A stretch of 64,000 nucleotides of DNA, from assembly GCA_965112735.1 (NCBI GenBank), contig OZ218958.1, positions 2,046,001 through 2,110,000 of the forward strand, in the 5' to 3' direction. Below are positions 9,027 through 20,708 of the stretch, one piece after another. A program made the translations under genes and the position numbers. A model generated the notes under the pieces. It was not told where the DNA came from. It made no database searches and worked only from the letters and a program-made list of their open reading frames with translations. Within the stretch, counting starts at the first letter, position 1, and each line of letters begins with the position of its first letter. The stretch is from Phaeosaccion multiseriatum. Taxonomy: Eukaryota; Ochrophyta, other classes.

Positions 9027-11949
9027 TTATCTTCCCTGCGGGGCTCTCTCTCTATCGTATTTACGCGTTGCACCGCTTCCCTTCTCCTCCCTGCTCTTGG
9101 GCGGAGGGAAGCGCCTGGGTCTACCGCTGTGGCCAGCTCCCCACGGCTGCTGCCGAACGTCCTTCTCAAACCTCACCCCCCCGCCCCGTGCCGCGAAGGC
9201 CGCCATCCTGGCTCTAAGACTTGCTGCCGCCTTTTCCCCTCTGCTGGAGCGCTCCTTCAATGCGGTCATGCGCTTTTGGGCGGCGAAGAAGCCGTCGTAG
9301 ATCATGGCGCAATTGTCGCACACACGCACCCGTTCGTACATCTTGGTAGGGTGGATTCTTTTCATTCATTCATTCATTCAGAGAAAATATTGAGACAAGA
9401 AAGAGCGCAACGAAACGGCACAACACACACAACAAAGAGTCGTAAGAGTGCTGGAGGTATGATGGACCCTTGATTGATACTTCATTCAGCCCCTGACCCC
9501 CCCCCTTGGGGCACACACCCATCCACCTCTCTCTCTCACCTCCCGAGTACGTTCTCGTAGAGCAGCTCAATGCTGAGGCTCATGCCGGTGCTCTGGTCGG
9601 CGTTCTGCCTCAGGCCGCTGTTGAGCGACGTGTAGAGGGCGCAAGAGCGCTCCACAAGCATGGCGTGCAGCATGGAGCACCGCGCTCGACACGCAGAAGT
9701 CACAGCATCCTCCATCTCGCCCTCGCTCACTTCGCTCCACTCCTGGTGAGCGAAGAACGTGAGCAAGCAAGAGCGAAGCAAGGGTCAGGGAGTCGCTCTG
9801 TTGAAGTCCTTGCTTTTGGAACAAACAACAACAGTACCTGTTTGCTCGCGAGGTCGAGGAGTATCTGGAGCTCAGACGAGAAAGAGGGGAGGGTGGCGGT
9901 CGCGGGCAAGAAGTCATTCTCAATGCGCGCCTTCACCAGGGTCTTGAACGATGTGGTCTTGCTGGGCACGGAGAAGGAGGACTCGACCGAGCTCACCGGC
10001 AAGTGGCAGTAGTCTCCCCAGCAGGCACCGTAACCTCCGCATCCTCCTCCTCCTCCTCCTCCTCCTTCTCTTCCTCCTCCTCCTCCTCCTCCTCCTCCTC
10101 CTCCTCCTCCTCCTCCTCCTCCTCCTCCTCCTCCTCCTCCTCCTCCTCCTCCTCCTCCTCCTCCTCCTCCTCCTCCTCCTCCTCCTCCTCCTCCTCCTCC
10201 TCCTCCTCCTCCTCCTCCTCCTCCTCCTCCTCCTCCTCCTCCTCCTCCTCCTCCTCCTCCTCCTCCTCCTCCTCCTCCTCCTCCTCCTCCTCCTCCTCCT
10301 CCTCCTCCTCCTCCTCCTCCCGCTGCTGCTGCTGTGGTCGATAGTGCTGGCGCCGAGCTTGGGCGAAAGTCCCCTTCAGCAGGACAAATGGCCTGTGCTC
10401 TTTGTGCGCTGCAGCCTGTGTGTTTAAAGAGGAGCAAAAAACAAAGCGCGCGGACGAGTTAGGAGCAGACCCACCCACCCATCCATCCACCCATTGACAT
10501 AGTACGCCCACCTGGTCGAGCCATTGTGGTAGAAGTGGTCTTGAAGGGGGGCAGCAGCAGCGATGGAGCGTCTCCGGCGACGGTCAAGTTGCCCGACGGC
10601 GGTGCTGTTGCTGGCCGGTCCCCGAGTGTGTGCAGGGAGCGATTACAGTCCTGGGCGCTGTAGTAGTGGCCTCTGGGCTTGTTGGTGCGGCCAAAGCTCG
10701 TCTCCGTGTGCATGGCAAAGTGCTGTGTGAGGGTGCGCACGGGTGGCACCGTCCTGCCACGTGTCTTGCTGCTACTGCCCCCCAGGGCCCCCAATCGTAG
10801 CTGCTTGGTGGAGGAGCTCCTTTCCCAGAGCAGAGCGCCCTGCTCTGCTGCGGCGAACTCCACTGCTGAGCTACCAATCCTCGCCGGGTGAGAAGGAGCT
10901 TCTTGGCCGGGTGTCAGCATCGCAGCCGCTGCTGCTGCCGCCGGTGTTGCTGGCTCGCCGCTGACTGGAGAGCTACTGGGCGAATCCCTCTCCACGGCAG
11001 CGGACAGGGGTGTGGTGTCCTGTGGCTTGGCGCGACTCCTCTTGGTACGGTTGGCCACCACTCTTGGGGCACAAGGCGCCGTTACAATTTGGGGGGCGAA
11101 GAGCAGCAAAGGCTCCCCCGTGCCCGGCGTGAAAATATACTCCAGCACAATCCACACGATGGTCTGTCCCCCCTCCCGCTCCAGATGGTTCACCAGGTTC
11201 TTGGTTGAAGCCCTCATCACCCGGTGCAGGACTCCCGACGCTCGAGTCGCCCCCAGGTGTATCATGTCCTGCTCAAAGCACTCGCTAAATCCCGCCGCCT
11301 TTTCACCACTGTCCTGCCACTGCCCCTCGGGGTGTCGACCAGAGTGCTGCCTCAAGCTGGCCAACTCCTCCACCATCTTGATCGAGAGCGGCCACTCCTT
11401 GAGCTCATAGCTGGCAGAGCGATAGTCCACTGCCGCCACGCCTCGCGTCGTCCCCTGCCGCATCTCAAACGAGCTGTGGAACACGCCTGTCCCGTGGAAG
11501 GACCTCGGCTGGCAGTACGGCTGCAACAAAAGGACCTTCTCCAGCATATCGTGATTGTTCTTCCACGTCAAGGCCTCCATTTCCCCTACTGTTAGAAGCA
11601 CGGTCTCGATTCCGGTCTCGTGCTGTCTTCGGCAAATGCACACGTGTCCCTTCCTCCATCCCAGTCCGCGAATCGGGCAGGCCCCTTTGGCGCGTTTACA
11701 CGAAGCACTCATAATCTTGTCCCACTCCAGCAGGCCGTCACTTCGCTTCAAGACAACCCCACTCTTCGCAGCAGTCGTGAGCCAGCGTATCACGTGTCCG
11801 CCCGTAACTATTATACTCTCTGCAAGCCGTGTTCCCGACAGACATCTGTCTGCTCGGCCTGGCATCCATATATTTTCGAAGAACCACATCTGCGTAGCAC
11901 TCTCCTCCGCCTCCATCTTGCTCTGCTCCCCTGGTGGCAAGATCAGCAA
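9027..11949 (-). CDS. Uncharacterised protein with a long poly-Gly tract and a C-terminal CxxC segment
   Basis: Four exons (11949-10512, 10415-9838, 9742-9540, 9357-9027) join in frame to 849 residues. I do not recognise the family. The N-terminal third is rich in paired Cys/His (GHVCICRRQH, LLQPYCQPRSFHG). A middle block contains EYIFTPGTGEPLLLFAPQ. Exon 2 carries about 90 glycines from a GGA repeat, then SFKTLVKARIENDFLPATA. The last exon has MYERVRVCDNCAMIYD, which resembles the end of FYVE-type zinc fingers of oomycete and algal START/FYVE proteins, but no full FYVE domain is present. A nearby alternative acceptor in exon 2 would put the repeat in a poly-Glu frame. The gene is divergent from the gene at 12091 and convergent with the ABC transporter. 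An ATG at 11916 is an alternative start. Confidence 0.75.
10043..10320. repeat. Very long TCC/GGA microsatellite inside an exon
   Basis: Nearly pure TCC triplets for about 278 bp, with one early interruption (TTCTCTTCC). It lies in exon 2 of the gene at 9027-11949, where it encodes poly-Gly on the minus strand. The other two minus-strand frames would give poly-Glu and poly-Arg, and both are also open across the tract. Confidence 0.95.
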
Positions 11950-12090
11950 GATTGAGAGAAGAGGTCAAGGGCGTCTCTGTCGGGAAAATTGCCAAAAAAA
12001 AATACAGTTTCATTTTTTTGACCGCCACCGGAAAATTTGCAAAAAGGGGTGAAGGGTGGTGCAAGTTATAGACGTGTTCCTTCGTGTACA
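11950..12090. promoter_or_regulatory. Putative bidirectional promoter, 141 bp
   Basis: This spacer separates the start codons of two divergent genes (minus at 11949, plus at 12091). It contains an A/T-rich run (CCAAAAAAAAATACAG near 11993 and CATTTTTTTGACC). No specific factor site is recognised. Confidence 0.45.
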
Positions 12091-15000
12091 ATGCGTCGGC
12101 TGCGGCCGCCTGAGTCCACAATGGGTGAGTGTGTCCTGGGCTCATGCGCAAGGCCCGTCTTGCTTGCTAACTCTCTCTTACGCTGGCTGTGTGTTCGTCT
12201 CTCTCAGGCACCGACCCGTACACCCTCGCCATTCTGCGAGGCCGACACCCTCGCTCCTTTCCATTACAGCAGTTCGATACTGATAGCTACATGTGCGTCA
12301 AGAGAAGTTCCAACCATGGGATACGCTCGGCTGCTGTCCTGACTATGCTTGCCTTCTCTCTTGCCTCTCTGCAGAAAAAAATCGTCGGAAAGACTGTTGA
12401 GTGTGGGAAGGGGCCATCGACTCGACTTCATTGTGAGTATGAGAGATAGAAGCAACTCCTCTCTCCTCCGAACAGCAGGAGGTGTGGCAACAGCCGGCTG
12501 TGAGTCCATTCTCGAAGGAGATCCGCATCGGGGAAGACGGGCCATGACGGCCTCCGCAGCCTCAATGAACGGGACGCACAGGAGAAAGAGACGAGGGCAC
12601 GTCGCTGCACGTAAAGTACAAACACCAGCTGGGATAGAAAGGAGACAGGAGAGAGATCAAGAGGGAGAGGGGGGCAAGGAAGAAGGAGGAGGAGCAGGAG
12701 GGGAAGGAGGAGCAGGAGCAGGAGCAGGAGCAGCAGGGGCAGGAGAAGGAGAAGGAGGGGGAGAAGGAGGGGGAGGAGGAGCAGGAGGAGGAGAAGGAGG
12801 AGGGGGGGGGGGAGGACCAATAGGGGAGGGGGGCGGAGGAGGAGAGGGAGGAGGAGGCGCAAGAGGAGGAGAACAACCACGACCGCTGCTTCAGAATATC
12901 CCACATCATAAACAACTTGTGGGGCAGCAAATGTATTCAGTAAAGTGGAAGAGCAGCAGTAGCGCTAAAGGCGGGAAATTCAAAGACAGTGACAGGAAGA
13001 ATAGCATGCGGGAAGGCTGGGACGCCGAGGATGGAGACGATATAGAGGGGCCTGACTCAATGGCAGGAGGAGCACCAGCGGCAGTAGGAACAGCAGCACC
13101 GGGAGGAGGAGCAGGAGGAGCAACAGGAGACGAGCAGGGTCACCGGCGCCAACGCTTGGGTGCTATGCACCAGCAATTTCTTAAGCGAATGGGAGTTAGC
13201 AAGCGCCCAGCGCTTGGGCAAGGGCAGATAGAGATGGCCTCTCTGCAACCCAACAACCAGCCCGGCTTGTCGCTGCACTTTGGTCTCCACGTGTGCCTTC
13301 GCTCCGTCACGCGCTCGGACAGTGTCCTCAGCTTGGACATGGGGTCGGGCAAGTCTACCCTCAAGCCCCTCGTGGACATGGGGGCCAAGGACAAGGTCAC
13401 GTTCCGCATCATCGACCTCCACGACATTCACTCGTACAGCACGCTGCGCTACGGTGACCCCATCTGGCTGCAGGTGGAGGCGGGGCCGGGAGACCCATCT
13501 TGGCGAGAAGGGAGCGTCTTGGGTGCCAATGTACACCAGCCAGGAGTGCTGCCCACCGTCAAGCGGCACGGCACCGGGCCGGGCACGCTGACCCATGTAG
13601 AGCGTGCCGACAAGGTCGTTGGGCGGGTGCACCCCTGCCGTGCGGCTGTGCTCAAACCCACTGAGACCATGGCGGCCTCGGGCATGAACGAGACTTTCGT
13701 CCGCATGAGGTAGGTGTAGGTGGTGGTGGTGGTTGGCTGTCCTTGCTCCCTGGCCGCCTGGTTGGCTGGTGCTGGTGCTGTCTGGCTGTCTGGCTGTCTG
13801 ACTGTCTGGCGGTGCCTTCGTTGTATGGCTGGTCATCACACAAGCACAACCACAATGACAAACACAAGCACAAGATGCCAAGATGCAATCAAGCAAGCTC
13901 ATGCGTATTGCTCGTCGTCGCTGCCCCACCCCCCACCCCATCCCACCCACAGAAACTCCGACGCAGAGGCCATCGGTAAGTGGACCATCCGAGCCGTCAC
14001 GCCCGACGGACACATTCGGACGGCGGACGGCGGCGAGGTGAAGGACATGGACCACGTGTATCTCGAGCAAGACTTCTTCTACATCTCGTCGGAGGACAAG
14101 GGCAGGAAGGAGATTGTACTCAAGCTCCTGTCCCAGATCACAGGCGGCGGCGGGGGCGGGGGGGGCGGCGGTGGTGGTGGTGGTGGTGGTGGTAGTGGTG
14201 GTGGTGGCGGTGGCAGCGGAGGCGGGGGCACTGGGGGTGGTGGAGGAGGTCCGGCTGCGCCGTTCGATCGGAAAGGCATCTTTTGTATACAAGCATGCGA
14301 GGCAGTGGACCTTGCGGGGGGCAAGGAGAAGCGAGCGGCGGCGATTATGCAGAAGGCCAAGGTTTGGCTTCAGCGCTCCAAAGACGTGAGAGAGGGTCGC
14401 AGGGAGTACGATCACGTGCTGCGAAGCGATGAGAAACTGTCCAGCGGCGCCTCCTTCCCTTCGGAGCTGCGTGGCACCATGTACAGCTACGCACAGCGCT
14501 CTCGACTCGACGCCATGTCCAACCATGCGCGTAAAGAGCAAGCCCTCGGAAACTTCTTTGGAGAGCAGCTGGACCTCAGCCTCTCCACGGCGGGTGCCGA
14601 TTCTCTCCGCTCCTCCGGCTCCTTCCCAGCGGCGGGGGCGGTGGCGGGGGCGAGTCGGAGAGGCCTCCTTAGTACGGACACCATGTCCTCTTGCCCCAAC
14701 CTCTCCTCGAGCATCAGCAGCATCAGCAGCAGCAAGGTGGTGCGCAGTCACGCTCGAAACATTAACTCGTGGAGCGCCAAGGAGCTGCGGCAGCGAGCCG
14801 CCGACATCAACAAGGCTGAGCGACAAGGTGGCGAGCCGCACGACAATAGCAACGACACTGCTAGCCTCGGCACCACCAGCCTCCTCAGTGCCCCTCCGGC
14901 GGCGGCGGCCCTGCTGCTCTCTCCCATGTGCGGCGCGTGTGCCCTGGCAGGGAGCTCGTCGGGGCTGTCCTCCCACCGGCTCTGCCTGTGTAAGATCAAC

Positions 15001-15840
15001 AGACACATACAAGAGGAGGTGCTGGAAGACGGGGCGGCGGCGGCGGCGGCGGCGGGGGCTGAGGAGGCGGACAATAGCTCGGACGAGGACACAGTCCACT
15101 CCTACGCCTCCAAGGAGCCCAATAAGGACCCCAATAGCGACCCCAAGGACACCAAGGAGGCTGGCACTGGTGGCAGTGCCGACGCCAACGGCAGCTTTAG
15201 AGCGAGCGGCAATCAGCACTCTCCGGTGGCGGCAGCGGCAGGGGGGGGGGATATGAGCTTCGGCAGTACGAGTCGAGATTTGGGATTGAACAGCAGCATG
15301 AACCATACCCATGGCGACAGCATTGGCGGCAGCGCGGGAGGTGGAGGAGGAGGGGGCGCGGCCAACTTGAGTAAGGCGAAGCGCAAGCAACCCCGCAACA
15401 AGAGCAGCCTGCGCGACCCCTTCGACGCTCTGGAGGAGGCTCTGCTTGAGCCGTACACGGTGCAAGCGGTGCGTGAGGCGCTGCACAAGCAAGACATGAG
15501 CATCCTCGCTGCGCACAGGCACTCGGATCGCTTGCTCAAAGCCCAAGCCGAGTTGTCGGATCAGCAGCAGCAGCAGTTGGCGATACAACAGCAGCAACAG
15601 CAGCAGTTGGCGACGCAGCAGCAGCAGCAGCAGCAGCAGCAGGCCCAGCAGCAGAGGAGAAGCACGAACCTTTCTCCTCCTCGCGTCTCAGTGAGCTCCA
15701 GAGTAGGAGGCGGCGGCGGCAGGGGCAGCGGGGGCAGCGGCGGGAGCAGCAGCGGCAGCTGTGAGCAACACCACTTGGCAGCACTTGGTGACAAGCGCAC
15801 ATTGATTCCCGTCCAGGAGGAAGTTGGGGGCGGGGCATGA
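12091..15840 (+). CDS. Large low-complexity protein with a possible MIR-like beta-trefoil core
   Basis: Exons 12091-12124, 12208-12292, 12375-13709 and 13953-15840 join in frame to 1,113 residues. The N-terminal part is Gly/Glu/Ala-rich (12660-12870). A globular core follows (about residues 350-540), with LHFGLHVCLRSV, LRYGDPIWLQV and IGKWTIRAV motifs spaced like MIR or IP3-receptor N-terminal repeats. This domain call is tentative. A poly-Gly run (14140-14250) interrupts the core, then come Ser/Ala-rich segments, a conserved-looking block DALEEALLEPYTVQAVREAL, and a Gln-rich region from CAG/CAA codons (15560-15660). It is possibly a scaffold protein. A long antisense ORF over the same DNA is a by-product of its codon bias. 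Confidence 0.8.
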
Positions 15841-16985
15841 GTGGGCTATACCAGTGGCGTGTCATGACAGGCAAAGCATGACACCCCAGGCATTGAAAGT
15901 AGTGAGACACAAAAGTGTAAGAATAGGACATATACACTTCTGTGTCTTCTGTGTCTGTCCCAGTTTCCCACGGCCACTACTAACAAAAGAGAGGGCAAGC
16001 AGCGAGTCCGAAGGGCTAGGAATTGGGTCTACGAGTCACAAAACATGCTGGCATTCGCAGTGACATTGGCCCTGGCTCTAGTAGCAGTTGGCTGGCAGTC
16101 ACAAAAGCATCGGCGCTTCTCGACACGCCTCAACACATCGGCGGAGCATTGATTGTCGCGTAGCTTCTCGTGCGCTCAAAAGCTGCTTAGACCCTTTGGC
16201 GCCACCGTAGTCCTCTCCAGTCGCCCTTCCCATCATCCCCTTTGTTGCGCATTTCCTTCGCTTCCACTGCGCCGGAGCCGCACACCCCTCGAACATCTCG
16301 TCACTGCCGTCCCTCTCCTTCTCTTCCTTCGCTGCGGTTCCGCTCCTCCTGCGTCAGCGGGCTGCTCCTCTTCGTCCTCGAAAAGCCCACACTAGCCCAA
16401 CATCTTCAGCGCCTGCTCCTGGTGCTCCTCATCCCTCTCCTTCTCCCCGCTTCTTCTCGTCCTCCCCACCCTCCTCGCCCTCGACCTCGTCGTCCTTACC
16501 ACTCTTCCGTATGCTTTTCTTCCTCCACGCGCTCGTCTGCCCCCGCCCCCGGGGGTACTAGTAGGCCCAGCATACCGATCTCCAGCTTGGCTTTGGGCGG
16601 AGCCAAGGTAAGATGTAGTAGGTGCGGTACAATAGTCGCACTGTAGCTGTCCTCGCTGGGGCGCGGAACATCGCTGTGCTCACCTTGATGGTAGGCTCTT
16701 CCCCTTCTCCACAGGAGCTAAACTCAGGCTGCTTCGATTGTGAGCAACCATCTCATGGTACCTGCTCGCGTGCTGGGGAGTGGGCGCGAGTCAAAGTCTC
16801 GCACACGTCTATGCCGACATCATATGTCGGCAGGAAGCAGGAAGCATGAAGCTCTTTCGTTGGCCATCCTCAGTCCTATGTACGATACGTCCCTTTCGGG
16901 CACCCGAAAACCTCCTTTTGCTCGCACGAGAGTCGGGAGCCTCCTTTTCGGTTTTCATTCTATCCTGCCAAGCCCCTCTGCCTCG
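15841..16985. other. Intergenic stretch with weak minus-strand coding traces
   Basis: This separates the 3' ends of two convergent genes. On the minus strand about 16600-16240 there are Lys/Glu-rich coding-like segments in shifting frames. One of them (DEEHQEQALKMLG, stop TAG, then CGLFEDEEEQPADAG) continues in frame through a single stop. This could be a decayed exon or chance low complexity. A 9-bp-arm palindrome TGCCGACAT/ATGTCGGCA lies near 16812-16832. No other gene was seen. Confidence 0.4.
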
Positions 16986-17809
16986 TCATGGCTTGTTGGA
17001 CGCACTGCTGCGCCTGTCAGAATCAGCGTCCTCTTGTTGCATGCTTTCACCAAAGAGCTCGATGAATTGCATATCCAGCACCTTCACCGCAGCTCCTACG
17101 CAACAGATGTTTGCATAGTAAGAAGGGGTTGGGAGGTATGTGTAACAGGTTTTGTTTTTTATCTTACCTGTGTGTCTGGAATACTCGTCAAAGATGGCCG
17201 AGAAGCTCCAGTGCTGCACAGCCCTCAGACACGCCACCACACAGCCAGTGCGATTCTTGCCCGTGGTGCAGTGCACGAGGATGGGGTGGTTTCTCTCGTC
17301 TGCGGGGGCAGCAGGGAGAGGGGGTGTACATACAGGTTTAATGCGACCACACACACAGAGTACTTTGTTTGGAGGTATGCACCATGTACCTAGAACGTAG
17401 AGCAAGGCCTTCCGCATGCTTTCTTGAGCCATCGACACGAATGGCTCTCTGTTGTCGCAGATTTCGACCTGCCATGAGTGTTGAGAGACGGATAGTATAA
17501 AGAGAAGGAAGGGGAGGAAAAAAAAGGGTTGCTCTATTCCCTTACCGAGAACAGGGTCAAATCGTTGCGGTCGATCCATTCCAGATAGTCGGAGGGCATC
17601 TCCTCCGGGCAAAGGCACAGTATACTTGGGTTGGAAGAGGAGAGAGCGCAGAGTAAGAGAGGAAGGAGAGAGAGGAAGAGAGGAAGGAGGCAGAGCGCAT
17701 ACCTTCGAAGGCCCAGCTTTCTCAGGAAGGAGCTGTTGCAAGCAATAGGAAACCCACTGCGATACACGCCGTGCGAGACTCTCGCGAAGTTGAGCGGTGG
17801 GATAATCAT
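16986..17809 (-). CDS. Siw14/PFA-DSP-like atypical dual-specificity phosphatase
   Basis: Five exons (17809-17703, 17624-17546, 17468-17390, 17299-17168, 17095-16986) join to 168 residues, the normal size for this family. Family hallmarks appear in order: PPLNFARVSHGVYRSGFP at the N-terminus, ILCLCPEEMP, and the catalytic P-loop HCTTGKNRTG (Cys nucleophile and Arg of CX5R), followed by CLRAVQHWSFSAIFDEYSRH. Fungal and plant members act on inositol pyrophosphates or phosphotyrosine. No membrane segment or targeting signal is visible, so a cytosolic location is inferred. The start codon gives the standard family N-terminus. Confidence 0.93.
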
Positions 17810-17895
17810 TTCACGTGAATCATTTGTCGGCCTTCATCCACTTCTGGGTGGACCGGAGCACCAACGCACGTACATCACAAATCAATTCACAATTC

Positions 17896-17955
17896 TCGGC
17901 CCCTGACATGCTTCTAATCTAATCTGGCCTGTCTCAGAAGCATGTCAGGGGCCGA
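17896..17955. mobile_element. 60-bp minimal TIR element with 6-bp target duplication
   Basis: The ends are 20-bp inverted repeats beginning TCGGCCCCTGACATGCTTCT, with a spacer of about 20 bp. They are flanked by CAATTC at 17890-17895 and 17956-17961. The terminus matches the TCGACCCCTGAC family with A to G at position 4. It lies between the Siw14-like gene and the prolidase 3' end. Confidence 0.8.
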
Positions 17956-18208
17956 CAATTCATTGCCCTCCTCACGCCCTCTCTGCGCGGAGGGGCATGC
18001 CGGTCCTGGCGCGAGTTCTCCCTTGTTCGGCAGCTGTCGCTTCGGCGGCCTCCGCCGTTCGGGGTCTACTTGGTTCTCCAATCGTGCATGCGTCCCCTGT
18101 CCTCTCCTCCCCATGACCCACTCGTTACGCACTTGCCCACACACACTTTCAATTTCCTATGAAGTCTGTATATACGACAATGCATTTACAGGTAATTCGT
18201 TGGCAGAG

Positions 18209-20708
18209 TCACACCAGTTGGTCCACTCTCGTGATCCTTCCGTCCATCACGGCCTCGACCTGCGCCACTGTCCGTGGGCACTTGGTGAGATTCCGGATGC
18301 CCCCCTCCACAATCACAATACAGTCCTCCAGCCTCACGCCCCCAAAGCCGCGGAAAGAGGCGAGGCGATCCTTGACCAAGAAAGCGGCCAGCGTAGGGTC
18401 TGCTAGCGCCTGGTCCAGCAGGTGGTCAATGAAGTAGAGGCCGGGTTCCGCCGTGATGACCATGCCCACTTCCAGGGGCCGATTGCACCGGAGGTTGCTG
18501 TAGCCCGCCCGCTTATCGCGCTCCACTCCTGTGGCATACCCCCCCACGTCGTGGGTGTCAAGCCCGATGAGATGCCCCAGGCCGTGGGGCATGAATGTTG
18601 CAGCCAGATTCGCCTCCATCATCTGAGCACCCCGGAAAGGCACACATACACACATGAGATGAAAGCATTGCAGGAGCTGGGTACGAATGCCGGCCTCTTT
18701 GAGAGCGGCTTGCACCCACAATAGGACGATCGGTGTGCATGTTGCCCCTTGGCTTCGACCCCCCCTGTCCCTTGGGCTTTCTCCCCTCCTCGTGTTTCAC
18801 AGCACTCTCTAACAACGGCATTTCCGCACCTTCTCCAAGTCCCCCTGTACGATGCCCATAGTGAGGAGGTGCTCCAAAGCCACTCGGTAGGAAAGCTCAT
18901 GCATTGCCACCCACTGCACGCCGGGCTTCATAGCCTCCATCACTGTTACAAGAGTATCGATAAGACGCACTGCTGTCAGAGTCGGAGCAGCTTGGCAAAT
19001 CATGTACCTACAAGGCGTGCATCCTCGCGCTTGTGATGTGACAAGAGAAAGAGCAAACACGTACCTGCGCTCTGCATGTGAGCAACGGCCTCGAAGATGC
19101 TCTTCTGATCCTCCGTAAAGCGCCCCGTTGCCGGGAATGAGCACGTAATATCACTCGCATAGCAGTGGTACTCCGCTGTAATGTACAAGGCGGGGGGGGT
19201 CGGTGCGTTTTAATTGTGGGACGTAAACCCTAACACAAACACACGCTGAGCAACGCAAGAGAGAAAGCGCGTACCATACTCTCACCTCCCATGTCAAGCA
19301 GCAACATGTCTCCGTCGCGGATGATGCGGTCATTGGGTGCGCCGGCATGGCCGTAGTGAAGCACGGAGCTGTTGGGACCACAGCCGCAAATGCTGGTGTA
19401 GGCCTGCTCGGAAACGAAGAAATCATCAGCCTTCTTTCCTCTCCTCTCGAACAACAGCTTCCTCAGCTCACCGCGTGACGACAGCCGCCATGAAAGTAGC
19501 ACCAATGCTTGAACATGCTCTCCAGCTGATGCTCGCCCATGCCGCTCTTCACTCGCCGCATCACCTGGAGCGATTTGGGGAGGGGAGGGGAGGGGAGGGG
19601 AGGGGAGGAAGGTCAAAATAAGAAGCATTGCAAACCAATGAGACCTGCAGCACGTGCGAGGAGAGGCGAGGGTAGTGAACAAGGAGTACCCCGTTGCCTC
19701 GCATACCCGTTCGTACGCATACCTCCAAGTGCGCCTGGCTGCTGATGCTGTTGGCACGCTGCATCACTTCCACTTCGGCGCCCGTCTTTATGACTCGACA
19801 ATGCACAATGGCGTCGTACAGCAGAGCGGATGTGTCTAGCACTTGCCCTTCCTTCTGCTTCTTCGTCAGCCACGCGACGCCTTCGCAAGCCGGGACACTC
19901 CAGGCCTTTCCGTCCGTGTTGTAGCCACGATTCAGCAGCACGCGGCTCGCACCGACATCGGCCTCCACGTCATCAATGTATCTATATCAACACCACATGA
20001 CACGCGAGAGAGATGGAACGAGCACCACAGAGGAGGGTAAGAGCACAAGGCAAGAAGCGGGCCCAGTGCGGAGATGGAGCAACTTGGAGCAACCTTACCG
20101 AACATTGTCCACCTCGTACTGCTCCTTATAATGGGAAGGCGGCAAGATTGTACCCATCCAGGTAGCGTAATCCTAAACGCCGGCGGAGGAGGAGGAGGAG
20201 GACACACGTTGAAGAGGAGAGGATGGCGTTACGTCTCTTCCCCGCTCCTCTCTCTCTTCCTCCACTTGCCGATTACCTGAGGTAGCTTTGGAATATACAG
20301 AGTAGTCTCACCGCTTGGGACTTTGATGCTCGCCCAGCAGTCAGGCTCGCGTACCCCAAACAGATACTGGAAGGAGCTTTCCTGCAGGCGGGACACGGAG
20401 CGGGGTTAGGACCACTTCACGCCTGTTGCAGGGCATACCCAAGCCCTATCCCAGACCTGTCTAAAGATGTACTCGTGGTCCGTCTCATCCCTGGTCTGCT
20501 CTCCTCCCCCCCTGAGCACTACGATTGAGCTTGTCTCTCCAAGGTCCACGAGTCGGGCCACGAGCTTCTGGCGGTGCCTCTTGTGCATTGCAGCAAACTC
20601 CGGCGCCTGAGGAGGCCCAAACTGGGACAAAGCTGGTGCTTCCACTGCTGCTGCGTCATCCTTTAGCTTCTTTGTAGGGGGTGGGAGCATGTCATCTATC
20701 ACTCTCAT
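18209..20708 (-). CDS. PEPD: Xaa-Pro dipeptidase (prolidase)
   Basis: Nine exons (20708-20457, 20381-20277, 20172-20099, 19981-19723, 19564-19472, 19403-19286, 19175-19065, 18972-18830, 18622-18209) give 522 residues; human PEPD has 493. The enzyme cleaves imidodipeptides with C-terminal proline and is normally cytosolic. The pita-bread fold with its dinuclear metal site is complete: Asp in LLLDMG, Asp in ASDITCSFP, His in FMPHGLGHL, Glu in ITAEPGLYF and Glu in GVRLEDC. The N-terminal domain contains [13 protein letters not shown]. The splice between exons 6 and 7 yields [12 protein letters not shown], with Ala where the animal enzyme has Gly. Short introns, some with G-rich repeats (19576-19610). 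The 40-residue N-terminal extension has no clear targeting signal. Confidence 0.95.

Noticed and set aside
10003-10511. Poly-Ser, poly-Leu and poly-Glu ORFs around the TCC repeat
   Set aside because: All are frames of one microsatellite. Only the poly-Gly frame connects in phase to flanking exons on both sides, so the others were not listed as genes.
13057-15597. Long minus-strand ORF of 846 codons
   Set aside because: It is antisense to the multi-exon gene at 12091-15840, whose exons join in frame. The antisense frame is open because of GC-rich codon bias and repeats and shows no domain.
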